64,000 nt of DNA, from the NCBI GenBank assembly GCA_040397235.1, contig JBBAWH010000006.1:11329-75328 (forward strand), written 5' to 3'. The notes under the pieces are model-generated. The model saw nothing but the letters and a program-made list of their open reading frames with translations, was not told where the DNA came from and did not search any database. Positions 1 through 8,451 of the stretch are shown here, piece after piece; position 1 is the first letter of the stretch; every line of letters starts with the position of its first letter. This DNA comes from Limnocylindrus sp040397235 (lineage in GTDB: Bacteria; Chloroflexota; Limnocylindria; Limnocylindrales; Limnocylindraceae). The translations under genes and the position numbers were made by a program.

Positions 1-1
1 C

Positions 2-76
2 AAGCGCGCTCGACGAGCGGTACGTGAGGCACTCGCCCGCATCTCAACGCCAGGGGGCGACGAACTCGGCGGGTAG
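2..76 (+). CDS. 3' end of a plus-strand gene cut by the window start
   Basis: An open plus-strand frame runs from the window edge to a TAG six bases before the convergent aldehyde dehydrogenase stop. The roughly 24 visible codons have the alanine/arginine-rich composition of a normal coding end in this GC-rich genome. Nothing can be said about function. It could be chance, because only 75 bases are visible. Confidence 0.35.
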   Translation, partial: KRARRAVREALARISTPGGDELGG

Positions 77-81
77 CCCCG

Positions 82-1518
82 CTACTGCGGGTCGGCGAGA
101 ACGAGCAGCTTGATCTCGGTCATCTCATCCATCGACCAGCGCACACCCTCTCGACCAAGACCGGAATCCTTCACGCCGCCGTACGGCATGTTGTCAATGC
201 GATAGGTCGGCACATCATTCACGATGACACCGCCAACCTCCAGATGGTCGAATGCGGCGCGTACATGCGCCAGGTCATTTGAGAAGAGTCCGCACTGCAG
301 TCCGAAGCGGCTCTCGTTCACCGCGGCAATGGCCGCTGAGAAGTCGCTGAAGCGTTCGATGATCACCACGGGGGCAAAGGCCTCTTCGCTGCAGATGCGC
401 GCGTCGCGCGGCACGTTCCTCAAGATCGTTGGGGCGAAGAGTCGCGGGCTTGCCGCGTTCACCGCTGCGCCACCTGCAATCAGCGTCGCGCCAGCGGCGA
501 TCGCCTCGTTCACCCACTCTGCGGTGCGCGCCGCGGCACCATCATCAATGAGCGGTCCGAGGTCGGTCCTCTCGCTCGCCGGGTCACCGAGCACGAGCTT
601 CGCAGCACCGGCGGCGAACTGCTCCTCAAAGGCGTCAGCCACAAACTCGTGCACAAAGATGCGCTGCACGCTGATGCACACCTGGCCGGCGTAGGCGAAC
701 GAGCCGACGAGCGATCGCTTCACCGCCCACGAGAGATCTGCGGTGGCGTCAACGATGCAGGCGGCATTGCCACCGAGCTCGAGGATGACGCGCTTCTTGC
801 CGACACGCCCCTTCAGCGACCAACCAACAGTCGGTGATCCAGTGAACGAGAGCACCTTGAAGCGCTCGTCTTCAATCAAGCGATCCGCATCGGGGCGCGA
901 GGTTGGGATCACGCTGAGCCCGCCAGCTGGGAGGCCAGCGTCGACGAGGATCTCCGCGACCTTCAGCATGATCAGCGGGTCTGCGCTCGGCGGCTTCAGC
1001 ACCATGCTGCAGCCAACCGCGATGGCGGGTGCAACCTTATGGGCGGCGAGGTTCAGTGGGAAGTTGAATGGGCTGATCCCGAGCACTGGGCCAACAGGGA
1101 ACCGCTGCGTGATGCCGAGGCGACCCTTGCTCGCAGGTGCTAGGTCAAGCGGGATCGTCTCGCCGATCATCCGCTCCGCCTCTTCAGCGGCGAGCCTAAA
1201 GGTCAGCGCGCCACGATCGATCTCTGCACGTGCATCGCGGATCGGCTTCCCCGCCTCGGCGGAGAGGAGTGCTGCCAGCTCTTCGCGACGCTCGGTGATC
1301 TTTGCTGCGGTGGTGCGCAAGATCGCGCCACGCTCCCATGCGCCGAGCTTGCGCATGGCGGCAAAGCCGGTGACGCTCCCCGCAGCGGCGCGCTCGACCT
1401 GCTCCGGTGTGGCGAGGTAGGTCGTGCCGACCAGATGGCCGTCGAAGGGCGACCGAATCTCGACAAGGTTCGGCGAGCTCTCCCATGCGCCTGCGACGAG
1501 GATCTTCTGTGGCTCCAT
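82..1518 (-). CDS. NAD(P)-dependent aldehyde dehydrogenase
   Basis: This 478-residue protein has the full aldehyde dehydrogenase superfamily length. It oxidises an aldehyde to an acid with NAD(P). The cofactor-binding SPFNFP segment with the oxyanion Asn is near residue 152, the general base is Glu247 in LELGG, and the nucleophile is Cys281 in GQVCIS. The sequence resembles the lactaldehyde/phosphonoacetaldehyde/non-phosphorylating GAPDH branch, but the substrate cannot be set from sequence. The frame is open further upstream into pheA, but ATG at 1518 is chosen: it begins the family homology and a -10-like TAGACT lies 8 nt before it. It follows pheA on the same strand and probably has its own promoter. 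Confidence 0.9.
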   Translation of the reverse strand: MEPQKILVAGAWESSPNLVEIRSPFDGHLVGTTYLATPEQVERAAAGSVTGFAAMRKLGAWERGAILRTTAAKITERREELAALLSAEAGKPIRDARAEIDRGALTFRLAAEEAERMIGETIPLDLAPASKGRLGITQRFPVGPVLGISPFNFPLNLAAHKVAPAIAVGCSMVLKPPSADPLIMLKVAEILVDAGLPAGGLSVIPTSRPDADRLIEDERFKVLSFTGSPTVGWSLKGRVGKKRVILELGGNAACIVDATADLSWAVKRSLVGSFAYAGQVCISVQRIFVHEFVADAFEEQFAAGAAKLVLGDPASERTDLGPLIDDGAAARTAEWVNEAIAAGATLIAGGAAVNAASPRLFAPTILRNVPRDARICSEEAFAPVVIIERFSDFSAAIAAVNESRFGLQCGLFSNDLAHVRAAFDHLEVGGVIVNDVPTYRIDNMPYGGVKDSGLGREGVRWSMDEMTEIKLLVLADPQ

Positions 1519-1526
1519 ATGGGGCG

Positions 1527-1532
1527 AGTCTA
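1527..1532 (-). promoter_or_regulatory. -10 element of the aldehyde dehydrogenase gene
   Basis: TAGACT on the minus strand ends 8 nt before the ATG at 1518. This fits the near-leaderless promoter layout seen throughout the window. No convincing -35 was found. Confidence 0.4.
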
Positions 1533-1553
1533 GCGGCGCGCGCGGCGGCGTGA

Positions 1554-2390
1554 TTAAAGCGCCTCGCCTCGTGGGTAGCTGCCGAGGATGCGCCGCTCCA
1601 ACGTCACGTCGGCGAGCCCCTGCATCACGCCGAGAATCTCGGGAGAGCCGGCTGCGCCGTCGAGGTCGAACCAGAAGATGTACTCCCACTCCCCGACCCG
1701 ATTTGGGCGTGACTCCAACTTGCTGATGTTGACGCCCGCCTTCGCAATCACCGCTAGTGCGGCGAGCAGGGTGCCCGGCTCGTTGCGCAGGCCGACCAGG
1801 AGGGTGGTGCGTGCTGGGCCAGCCTCGGCGTGCCGTGCAGGTCCACCCGCGCGCTGCACGATCCAGAAGCGCGTGCGATTCCCCTGCACCCCTTCGATTG
1901 GGCCGGTGAGTGGGTTGAGGCCGTGGATCACTGCGGCGCGTGACGAGAGGACGGCGGCGGCATCGCGCTCACCGCGCTCGCGAATCATCGCTCCGGCCCC
2001 TGCCGTGTTGTAGGTGGTGAGGAGTGCCCAGGGTCGACTGCGGAGATACTCCTCCGCCTGCGCGAGCGCCTGCGCGTGACTGTAGACGCGCTCCACCTGC
2101 TCGAGCGTCACGCCAGGAAGGGCGGCGAGTACGAGCGAGACGGGCACCACCACTTCGCCAACGATCTCGAGTGCGCCGTCGCGAAGGAGATCGAGCGTCT
2201 CGCGCACGGTGCCGTTGATCAGATTCTCAATCGGCAGAACGCCGTAGATCGCGCGCCCATCAAGGACGGCTGCGCGTACGTCACCAAATGAGGTGACGCT
2301 CAGCGATGCGGCCGCAGCACCGAAATAGGAGAGGAGTGCATCCTCGGCGAAGGCGCCAGGCTCTCCGGCGTAGGCGATCGCCTCGCTCAT
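1554..2390 (-). CDS. pheA: Prephenate dehydratase
   Basis: The 278-residue monofunctional enzyme converts prephenate to phenylpyruvate in phenylalanine synthesis. The N-terminal two thirds are the periplasmic-binding-fold catalytic domain. It contains the conserved NRTRFW segment, whose Thr-Arg-Phe is the catalytic signature. The C-terminal ACT domain begins near residue 195 and carries the ESRP phenylalanine-sensing motif (KLESRP), so feedback inhibition by Phe is expected. It is the last gene of the ilv-leu-cimA operon and its ATG overlaps the cimA stop (ATGA). An aromatic gene at the end of a branched-chain operon is a mild oddity. Confidence 0.95.
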   Translation of the reverse strand: MSEAIAYAGEPGAFAEDALLSYFGAAAASLSVTSFGDVRAAVLDGRAIYGVLPIENLINGTVRETLDLLRDGALEIVGEVVVPVSLVLAALPGVTLEQVERVYSHAQALAQAEEYLRSRPWALLTTYNTAGAGAMIRERGERDAAAVLSSRAAVIHGLNPLTGPIEGVQGNRTRFWIVQRAGGPARHAEAGPARTTLLVGLRNEPGTLLAALAVIAKAGVNISKLESRPNRVGEWEYIFWFDLDGAAGSPEILGVMQGLADVTLERRILGSYPRGEAL

Positions 2391-4048
2391 GCCGAACGAC
2401 CGTTGGTGGCGTCTCGCTCGGTGCGGCGAGTAATCTCACCGCCCTGGAGGCGCAGCGCGTACTCGAGAGAGTCGGCAAGAGCCGCCGCCGATGCCGAGAT
2501 GATGTTCTCGCCGACGCCCATCGTCGACCAGGTCTCCCCATCAGCGACAGAGTCAATGACGACGCGCGTCTTCGCCCCAGTCGCCGATGAGCCGTCGAGG
2601 ATGCGCACCTTGTAGTCAACGAGGTGTACCGCGTCGAGCTGCGGATAGAACGCACCGAGCGCCTTGCGCAGCGCACGGTCAAGGGCGTTCACTGGGCCGT
2701 TGCCGTCGGCGGCGGTGTGGAGGCGCTCCCCAGCAACCTCGACGCGCACGGTGGCCTCGGCACGACCTGGAGCACCTTCACGCTGCTCCACGATCACGGT
2801 GAAATCTACGATGGTGAATGGGGCGACGTACGTTGGTCGATGGCGCTCTACGAGCAGTTGGAACGAAGCCTCGGCGCCCTCGTAGCTTGCGCCGGCTGCC
2901 TCCATCTCCTTGACGAGGGTCGAGAGGGTCTTCGAGTCGAGGCCGGAATTTGCGAGCTCAACGCCAAGTTCAGCGGCGCGGCTCCCTGTGTTCGCCTTGC
3001 CGCCTAGCTCCGAGACGACGAGGCGCCCGCGGTTGCCGACCAGGGCTGGATCAATGTGTTGATAGGCCCGCGGCGTCTTCACCTGCGCCGCGCCGTGCAC
3101 GCCACCCTTGTGAGCAAAGGCCGAGCGGCCAACGTACGGCTGGTGATCGTCGGGGGCGAGGTTGGCAATCTCCGCCACCTCATGCGAGAGGTGCGAGAGG
3201 TCGGCGAGGCGATCGGCACCGGCAACGGTGTGCTGCGTCTTTAGGGCAAGGTTGGCGAGCAGCGACACCATGTTCGCATTGCCGGCTCGCTCGCCGTAAC
3301 CATTGATCGTCGCCTGCACGTGACGTACGCCAGCATCAACCGCCGCAAGCGCATTCGCCACTGCGAGCTCGGCATCGTTATGTGTGTGGATCCCCCAAAC
3401 GATCTCTTTCGCCGCCGCGTCGGCGGCGAGGGTCGCGCGCGCATCCTTCACGATCTCAGACATCCGACCGGTGAGGGTGCCGCCATTGGTATCGCAGAGA
3501 ACGAGGGTCGATGCCCCAGCGTCACGTGCGGCGCGCAGCGTATCGAGCGCGTAGTCACGATCCGCCTCAAAGCCGTCGAAGAAGTGCTCGGCGTCGTAGA
3601 CCATCTCGCGTCCGCGTTCGGCGATGTAGGCGACGCTCTCCGAGATCATCGCAAGGTTCTCGGCGCGCGACGCCTCAAGGACCGCCTCAACGTGCAGGGT
3701 CCAACTCTTGCCGAAGATCGTGACGATCGGCGTCTCGGCATCAAGGAGTGCATTCAGGTTGACGTCATCACCAGGCTTATTCGACTTATGACGTGTGCTG
3801 CCGAAGGCGGCGAGCCTTGCGCGCTCCCAGCGAATCTTCTTCGCTGCGGCGAAGAACTCAATGTCCTTCGGATTGGAGCCTGGCCATCCGCCTTCGATCG
3901 CCAGCATGCCGAACTCATCGAGCGCACGTGCGATGCGCAGCTTGTCTTGCAGCGAAAGGATTAGCCCCTCGCGCTGTGCCCCGTCGCGAAGGGTCGTGTC
4001 GTAGAGGAGGACCGGCTCCCGATCGGCGGCGCTGGCGCTGGTGGTCAC
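2387..4048 (-). CDS. cimA: (R)-citramalate synthase
   Basis: This 553-residue DRE-TIM metallolyase resembles 2-isopropylmalate synthase, but its signature is that of citramalate synthase: DTTLRDGAQREG near residue 17 followed by IEGGWPGSNPKD. It condenses pyruvate with acetyl-CoA to give citramalate, the threonine-independent route to 2-oxobutyrate and isoleucine. Metal-binding HTHNDAELAV is present, and a C-terminal LeuA-type regulatory domain occupies roughly residues 400-530. The start is GTG at 4048, overlapping the leuB stop (GTGA). With LeuBCD in the same window, the pyruvate pathway to isoleucine is complete here. Confidence 0.93.
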   Translation of the reverse strand: MTTSASAADREPVLLYDTTLRDGAQREGLILSLQDKLRIARALDEFGMLAIEGGWPGSNPKDIEFFAAAKKIRWERARLAAFGSTRHKSNKPGDDVNLNALLDAETPIVTIFGKSWTLHVEAVLEASRAENLAMISESVAYIAERGREMVYDAEHFFDGFEADRDYALDTLRAARDAGASTLVLCDTNGGTLTGRMSEIVKDARATLAADAAAKEIVWGIHTHNDAELAVANALAAVDAGVRHVQATINGYGERAGNANMVSLLANLALKTQHTVAGADRLADLSHLSHEVAEIANLAPDDHQPYVGRSAFAHKGGVHGAAQVKTPRAYQHIDPALVGNRGRLVVSELGGKANTGSRAAELGVELANSGLDSKTLSTLVKEMEAAGASYEGAEASFQLLVERHRPTYVAPFTIVDFTVIVEQREGAPGRAEATVRVEVAGERLHTAADGNGPVNALDRALRKALGAFYPQLDAVHLVDYKVRILDGSSATGAKTRVVIDSVADGETWSTMGVGENIISASAAALADSLEYALRLQGGEITRRTERDATNGRSA

Positions 4049-5220
4049 TTAAGGCTCAGCAGCTGCTCAACGATGGCGTCGGTCGCCTCGCGGGTGCCTG
4101 CAAGGGTGAAGCCAGCGGCGCGGGCACCAGCGGCATCAAGCCCTGGGGCAAGGTCGGCGGTGCGCACCCCCGCACGAATCGTGTTGGCCACCGCCTGCTC
4201 AACGGCGGCGGCGGCATCGGCGCGACCGAGCGACTCGCGGAGCATCATCGCCCCCGAGAGGATCGTGCCGATCGGGTTCGCCAGGTTCTTTCCTGCAATG
4301 TCGGGGGCGGAGCCGTGGATCGGCTCGTAGAGGCCGAAGGTGCCGTGCGCCGTGCGACGCGCACCGAGTGAGGCGGAGGGGAGCATGCCGAGTGAACCGG
4401 CCAGCACGGCGGCCTCATCAGAGAGGATGTCGCCGAAGAGATTCTCGGTGACGACCACATCGAAGGTGGCTGGCCAGGTCGCGAGCAGCATCGCGGTGGA
4501 GTCGACGAGGCGATGCTCTAACTTCACGTCGGGGTAGTCGGCGCCAACCTCGGTAACGACCTTGCGCCAGAGTCGGCTGGTGGAGAGGACGTTCGCCTTG
4601 TCGACTGACGTAACGGACTTTCGTCGCGTGCGCGCCAACTCAAACGCGATCACGGCGACACGGTGAATCTCATCTTCGTGATACGGCAGCGTGTCGACGG
4701 CGCGGCGACCTGTTGGCGTCACCTCTTCACCCGACGGCTTGCCGAAGTAGAGACCGCCGGTGAGCTCGCGCACCATCAACATGTCGACGCCCTTTAGGCG
4801 CTCAGGCTTCAGTGGCGAGGCGTCGGCGAGCTCTGGGTAGATCGTGACGGGGCGAAGGTTGGCGAAGAGTTCGTAGCGGGTGCGAAAGGCGAAGAGTGCC
4901 TGCTCTGGTCGAACGGTGCCGTTCGGGTTATCCCACTTCGGACCACCAACGGCGCCAAGCAGCAGCGCGTCGGCTGTATCGGCAACCAGCAGATCCTCTT
5001 CGCGAACGGCAACGCCGTACGCGTCGATGGCGCAGCCACCGGCCAAGATCTCGCGCCAGGCGAGCTTGAAGCCAAACTTCGATCCCGCCGCATCGAGCAC
5101 GCGCCGCGTCGCTGCGACCACATCAGGGCCAACTCCATCCCCTGGAATGGTGACGATCAGGTGATCGGCCGCACCGTCGCGCAGCGCCGAGAAGAGTGGT
5201 GCCGTTAGAGTCTCGCTCAC
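4045..5220 (-). CDS. leuB: 3-isopropylmalate dehydrogenase
   Basis: The 391-residue NAD-dependent beta-decarboxylating dehydrogenase oxidises 3-isopropylmalate, and in the citramalate pathway 3-methylmalate. Visible family features are IPGDGVGPDVV at the N-terminus, the substrate-binding arginines in the FRTRYELFANLRP region, the metal/NAD site VTENLFGDILSDEA, and the adenine-binding GSAPDIAGKNLANP. The GTG start at 5220 overlaps the leuA stop. The protein is slightly longer than typical LeuB because of a short N-terminal extension. Confidence 0.96.
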   Translation of the reverse strand: MSETLTAPLFSALRDGAADHLIVTIPGDGVGPDVVAATRRVLDAAGSKFGFKLAWREILAGGCAIDAYGVAVREEDLLVADTADALLLGAVGGPKWDNPNGTVRPEQALFAFRTRYELFANLRPVTIYPELADASPLKPERLKGVDMLMVRELTGGLYFGKPSGEEVTPTGRRAVDTLPYHEDEIHRVAVIAFELARTRRKSVTSVDKANVLSTSRLWRKVVTEVGADYPDVKLEHRLVDSTAMLLATWPATFDVVVTENLFGDILSDEAAVLAGSLGMLPSASLGARRTAHGTFGLYEPIHGSAPDIAGKNLANPIGTILSGAMMLRESLGRADAAAAVEQAVANTIRAGVRTADLAPGLDAAGARAAGFTLAGTREATDAIVEQLLSLK

Positions 5221-6857
5221 TGCATCGCCTCGCGCGATCCCTTCGTTGGCGCGCTTGCCGACCCGGACTCAAGCGCAGCGAGCTTGTTCGCTGCAGAGAC
5301 GTAGGCGACGAGTGACGCATCGATGATGTTCGTGGAGAGGCCCTGCCCCGTGACGATCGGCACGTTCGGAAGTGGCTTCCCCTCTGCGTCAAGATCGGTG
5401 GAGCGGCGACACTTCGCCGTCACCTGACCCTGGGCATCCTCCCCCTCGCTGACCGCGCGAATCTCGTACTCGGCGAGGATCGGATGCCAGCCGAGCGTTG
5501 GCTCCACCGCCTTATCAAGCGCCTCGTAGAGCGCATCGACCGGGCCGTTGCCGGTGGACTCGGCCGAGGCCTCGACCCCGTTCACGCGAATCTCGACGCG
5601 ACCCGATGAGCCGCCGCCGCGTGAGCTGGCAACGCTCCAGTCCAAGAGCTCAATCGTTGCGGCGCTACCGGTGGCGGCACGCTTGTCGACGAGCGCGAGG
5701 AGGTCGGCGTCGGTCAGCTCCTTCTTCACATCGGCGAGGGCGATCGCCTCGCGGTAGAGGGCATCGAGCGCCTCTCCGCTGAGGTCGTGACCGAGCTCGG
5801 CAAACTTTGCCTGCAGGCCACGGCGACCCGAAAGCTTGCCGATGGTGAGGCTTGAACCGAGCAGACCAACCGACTGCGGCGTCATGATCTCGTAGGTCAA
5901 CGGATTCTTCAGCACACCGTCCTGATGAATCCCCGACTCGTGGGCGAAGGCATTCGCACCGACGATCGCCTTGTTCGGCTGCACGGCGAATCCGGTCAGA
6001 TACGAGACGAGTCGGCTCGCCGACGTCAACTGCTCTGTCTGCACCTGAATGTCGTGTGACTCGAACTGCCCTGGTCGGGTGCGCAGCGCCATTACGACCT
6101 CTTCGAGTGAGGCGTTGCCGGCGCGCTCGCCGAGTCCGTTGATCGTTACCTCTACCTGACGAGCACCAGCCTGCACCGCCGCCAAGGTATTGGCGGTCGC
6201 AAGGCCGAGGTCGTTATGGCAGTGGACGCTGATCGTGGCGTCGCGTCCAACGCGATCCACCACCAACTTCGTGAGCGCGGCGTACTCCGACGGAATGGCA
6301 TAGCCAACGGTGTCGGGGATGTTGACCGTTGAGGCGCCCGCCTCGACCACGGCCTCGTACACCTGCAACAGGTAGTCGTGATCGGTGCGGCTCGCATCTT
6401 CGGCGGAGAACTCCACCTCAGCATCGCGACCGAGCTTCTCGCGTGCGTACTTCACCCACTTCACCGCCTCGGCTAGTGCCGCCTCGCGCGTGGTGCGCAG
6501 CTTGTGGGTGAGGTGAATGTCGGAGGTGGCGATAAAGAGATGCAGGTGCGGTCGATCCGAGACCTTGATCGCGTCGATGGCACGCTGTGGATCGCCATCT
6601 TTGCAGCGCGCGAGCGCCGCAATGCCGATCCCCTTCGTGGTGAGGGCGATCTGTCGTACCGCCTCAAAGTCGCCCTCAGAGGCTGCGGGGAAGCCCGCCT
6701 CAATAACGTCAACCTTCAGCTTGGCGAGTTGCCGAGCAACCTCGAGCTTCTCGGCAACGGTGAGGCCGGCGCCTGGCGCCTGCTCCCCATCGCGCAGGGT
6801 CGTGTCAAAGATGCGAACGGCGCCAGCGGCGACGCCAGGGCCCGGCGCCCCGTTCAC
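5217..6857 (-). CDS. leuA: 2-isopropylmalate synthase
   Basis: The 546-residue enzyme condenses acetyl-CoA with 2-oxoisovalerate, the committed step of leucine synthesis. FDTTLRDGEQAPG near residue 18 and the metal ligands in SVHCHNDLGLA mark the TIM barrel; NGLGERAGN follows. The C-terminal third is the LeuA allosteric domain, so leucine feedback is expected. The start is GTG at 6857 (GTGA overlap with ilvC). It is a paralogue of the neighbouring cimA, with family-specific differences in the DxTLRDG segment. Confidence 0.96.
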   Translation of the reverse strand: MNGAPGPGVAAGAVRIFDTTLRDGEQAPGAGLTVAEKLEVARQLAKLKVDVIEAGFPAASEGDFEAVRQIALTTKGIGIAALARCKDGDPQRAIDAIKVSDRPHLHLFIATSDIHLTHKLRTTREAALAEAVKWVKYAREKLGRDAEVEFSAEDASRTDHDYLLQVYEAVVEAGASTVNIPDTVGYAIPSEYAALTKLVVDRVGRDATISVHCHNDLGLATANTLAAVQAGARQVEVTINGLGERAGNASLEEVVMALRTRPGQFESHDIQVQTEQLTSASRLVSYLTGFAVQPNKAIVGANAFAHESGIHQDGVLKNPLTYEIMTPQSVGLLGSSLTIGKLSGRRGLQAKFAELGHDLSGEALDALYREAIALADVKKELTDADLLALVDKRAATGSAATIELLDWSVASSRGGGSSGRVEIRVNGVEASAESTGNGPVDALYEALDKAVEPTLGWHPILAEYEIRAVSEGEDAQGQVTAKCRRSTDLDAEGKPLPNVPIVTGQGLSTNIIDASLVAYVSAANKLAALESGSASAPTKGSREAMQ

Positions 6858-7903
6858 TTGCCAGCGCCCTTCTCCGCGGCGCCCTGGGCGCCATCCATGT
6901 CGACCTCGACCGGATTCAAGAAGGTCATCTGATGGCGTAGCGCCTTGCCGACCTTCTCAATTGGGTGGCCCGAGTTCGCAGCGCGCAGGCGCTTGTACTC
7001 TGGGCGACCCGCCTCATCTTCTGCGATCCACTTCTTCGCAAAGGTGCCGTCCTGAATCTCGGTGAGCACCTCCTTCATGCGCGCCTTCACCGACGCATCA
7101 ATGATGCGTGGGCCCGACGTGTAGTCACCCCACTCGGCGGTGTCAGAGACGGAGAAGCGCATGAAGTCGAGTCCGCCGCGATACATCAGGTCAACGATGA
7201 GCTTCAACTCATGCATCGTCTCGAAGTAGGCGAGCTCTGGATCGTAGCCAGCCTCGACCAGCGTCTCCCACGCACTCTTCACGAGCTGCGCGGTACCGCC
7301 GCAGAGCACCGCCTGTTCGCCGAAGAGATCGCTCTCGGTCTCATCCTTGAAGGTCGTCTCCATGATTCCTGCGCGCGTGCAGCCGAGTCCGTTGGCGTAC
7401 GCCATGACACGGGCACGTGCGGTGCCGCTCGCCTCTTGCCCAACGGCGAAGAGCGCGGGCACACCGCCGCCGGAGACGTAGACGGAGCGCACGAGGTGGC
7501 CTGGCCCCTTCGGCGCGATCATGCCAACGTCAGTTCCTTCGGCTGGCTTAATGCGACCGAAATGAATGTTGAAGCCGTGTGCGAAGAGGAGGAGCGCACC
7601 CTTCTTCAGATTGCCTGCGATTTCGGTGTCGTAGAGCGCCTTCTGCGCCGTGTCTGGCGCGGCGATCATCACCACGTCGGCGCGCTTTGTCGCCTCGGCG
7701 GCGGTGAAGACCTCAAAGTCGTCAGCGGCGGCAACGGCGCGGCTCTTCGAGCCTTCCTTGAGACCGATGATCACGGTGAGCCCCGACTCCTTCAGGTTGC
7801 GAGCGTGGGCGTGCCCCTGGCTGCCGTACCCGATCACGGCGATGATCTGGCCCTTCAGGGCCTCGATTGGCGCCTCGGCGCTGTAGTACATCTTTACGCT
7901 CAT
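6854..7903 (-). CDS. ilvC: Ketol-acid reductoisomerase (NADP+)
   Basis: The 349-residue class I enzyme isomerises and reduces acetolactate or acetohydroxybutyrate. The Rossmann motif GYGSQGHAHA lies near residue 26, and the NADP-selective loop follows (LKEGSKS). The Mg-binding region contains DETESDLFGEQ and the C-terminal knotted domain contains SDTAEWGDYTSGPR. The ATG at 7903 overlaps the ilvN stop by 4 bp. It lies between ilvN and leuA in the operon. Confidence 0.97.
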   Translation of the reverse strand: MSVKMYYSAEAPIEALKGQIIAVIGYGSQGHAHARNLKESGLTVIIGLKEGSKSRAVAAADDFEVFTAAEATKRADVVMIAAPDTAQKALYDTEIAGNLKKGALLLFAHGFNIHFGRIKPAEGTDVGMIAPKGPGHLVRSVYVSGGGVPALFAVGQEASGTARARVMAYANGLGCTRAGIMETTFKDETESDLFGEQAVLCGGTAQLVKSAWETLVEAGYDPELAYFETMHELKLIVDLMYRGGLDFMRFSVSDTAEWGDYTSGPRIIDASVKARMKEVLTEIQDGTFAKKWIAEDEAGRPEYKRLRAANSGHPIEKVGKALRHQMTFLNPVEVDMDGAQGAAEKGAGK

Positions 7904-8451
7904 CGCTTCACCTGCTCCTCAATTGACCCGCTGCCGCGGGACATCACTACTGAGCCGGTTCGCACCAGCTCCTTGATTCCGAACTCCCGAAGGAGCTCGA
8001 CCAACGTGTCGATCTCGGTTGGCTCCCCAACCGCCTCGACGATCACCGCCTCATCACCAAGGTCGACCACCTTGGAGCGATGCATCTCCGCCACGCTCAC
8101 GATCTCGGGGCGCGTTCGCTTGGTTGCGCGCACCTTGATCAGGGCGAATTCGTGCTCAACGATCGACTCGTCGGTCACATCTTGCACCTTCAGCACATCG
8201 ATTAGCTTGTAGAGCTGCTTCGCCGCCTGCTCCACGTGCACCTCATCGCCGACGATCGTGAGGGTCATGCGCGACGTGTCGCTGCGCTCCGTCACCGAGA
8301 CGGCGAGCGACTCAATGTTGAAGTTACGCGCGCGCATCAGGCTCGCCACGCGATTCAGCACACCCGGCTTGTTGTTGACGATCGCCACGATCAGGTGGCG
8401 ACGCTCCTCACCTGAGCCTGGAAGAGACCGCGCCGTTGAGCCAGCGCTCAC
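7900..8451 (-). CDS. ilvN: Acetolactate synthase small (regulatory) subunit
   Basis: The 183-residue regulatory subunit has an N-terminal ACT domain (HLIVAIVNNKPGVLNRVASL) and a C-terminal ALS_ss_C domain. It activates IlvB and confers valine sensitivity. The GTG start at 8451 overlaps the ilvB stop. Its length and layout match the ilvH/ilvN long form. Confidence 0.95.
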   Translation of the reverse strand: MSAGSTARSLPGSGEERRHLIVAIVNNKPGVLNRVASLMRARNFNIESLAVSVTERSDTSRMTLTIVGDEVHVEQAAKQLYKLIDVLKVQDVTDESIVEHEFALIKVRATKRTRPEIVSVAEMHRSKVVDLGDEAVIVEAVGEPTEIDTLVELLREFGIKELVRTGSVVMSRGSGSIEEQVKR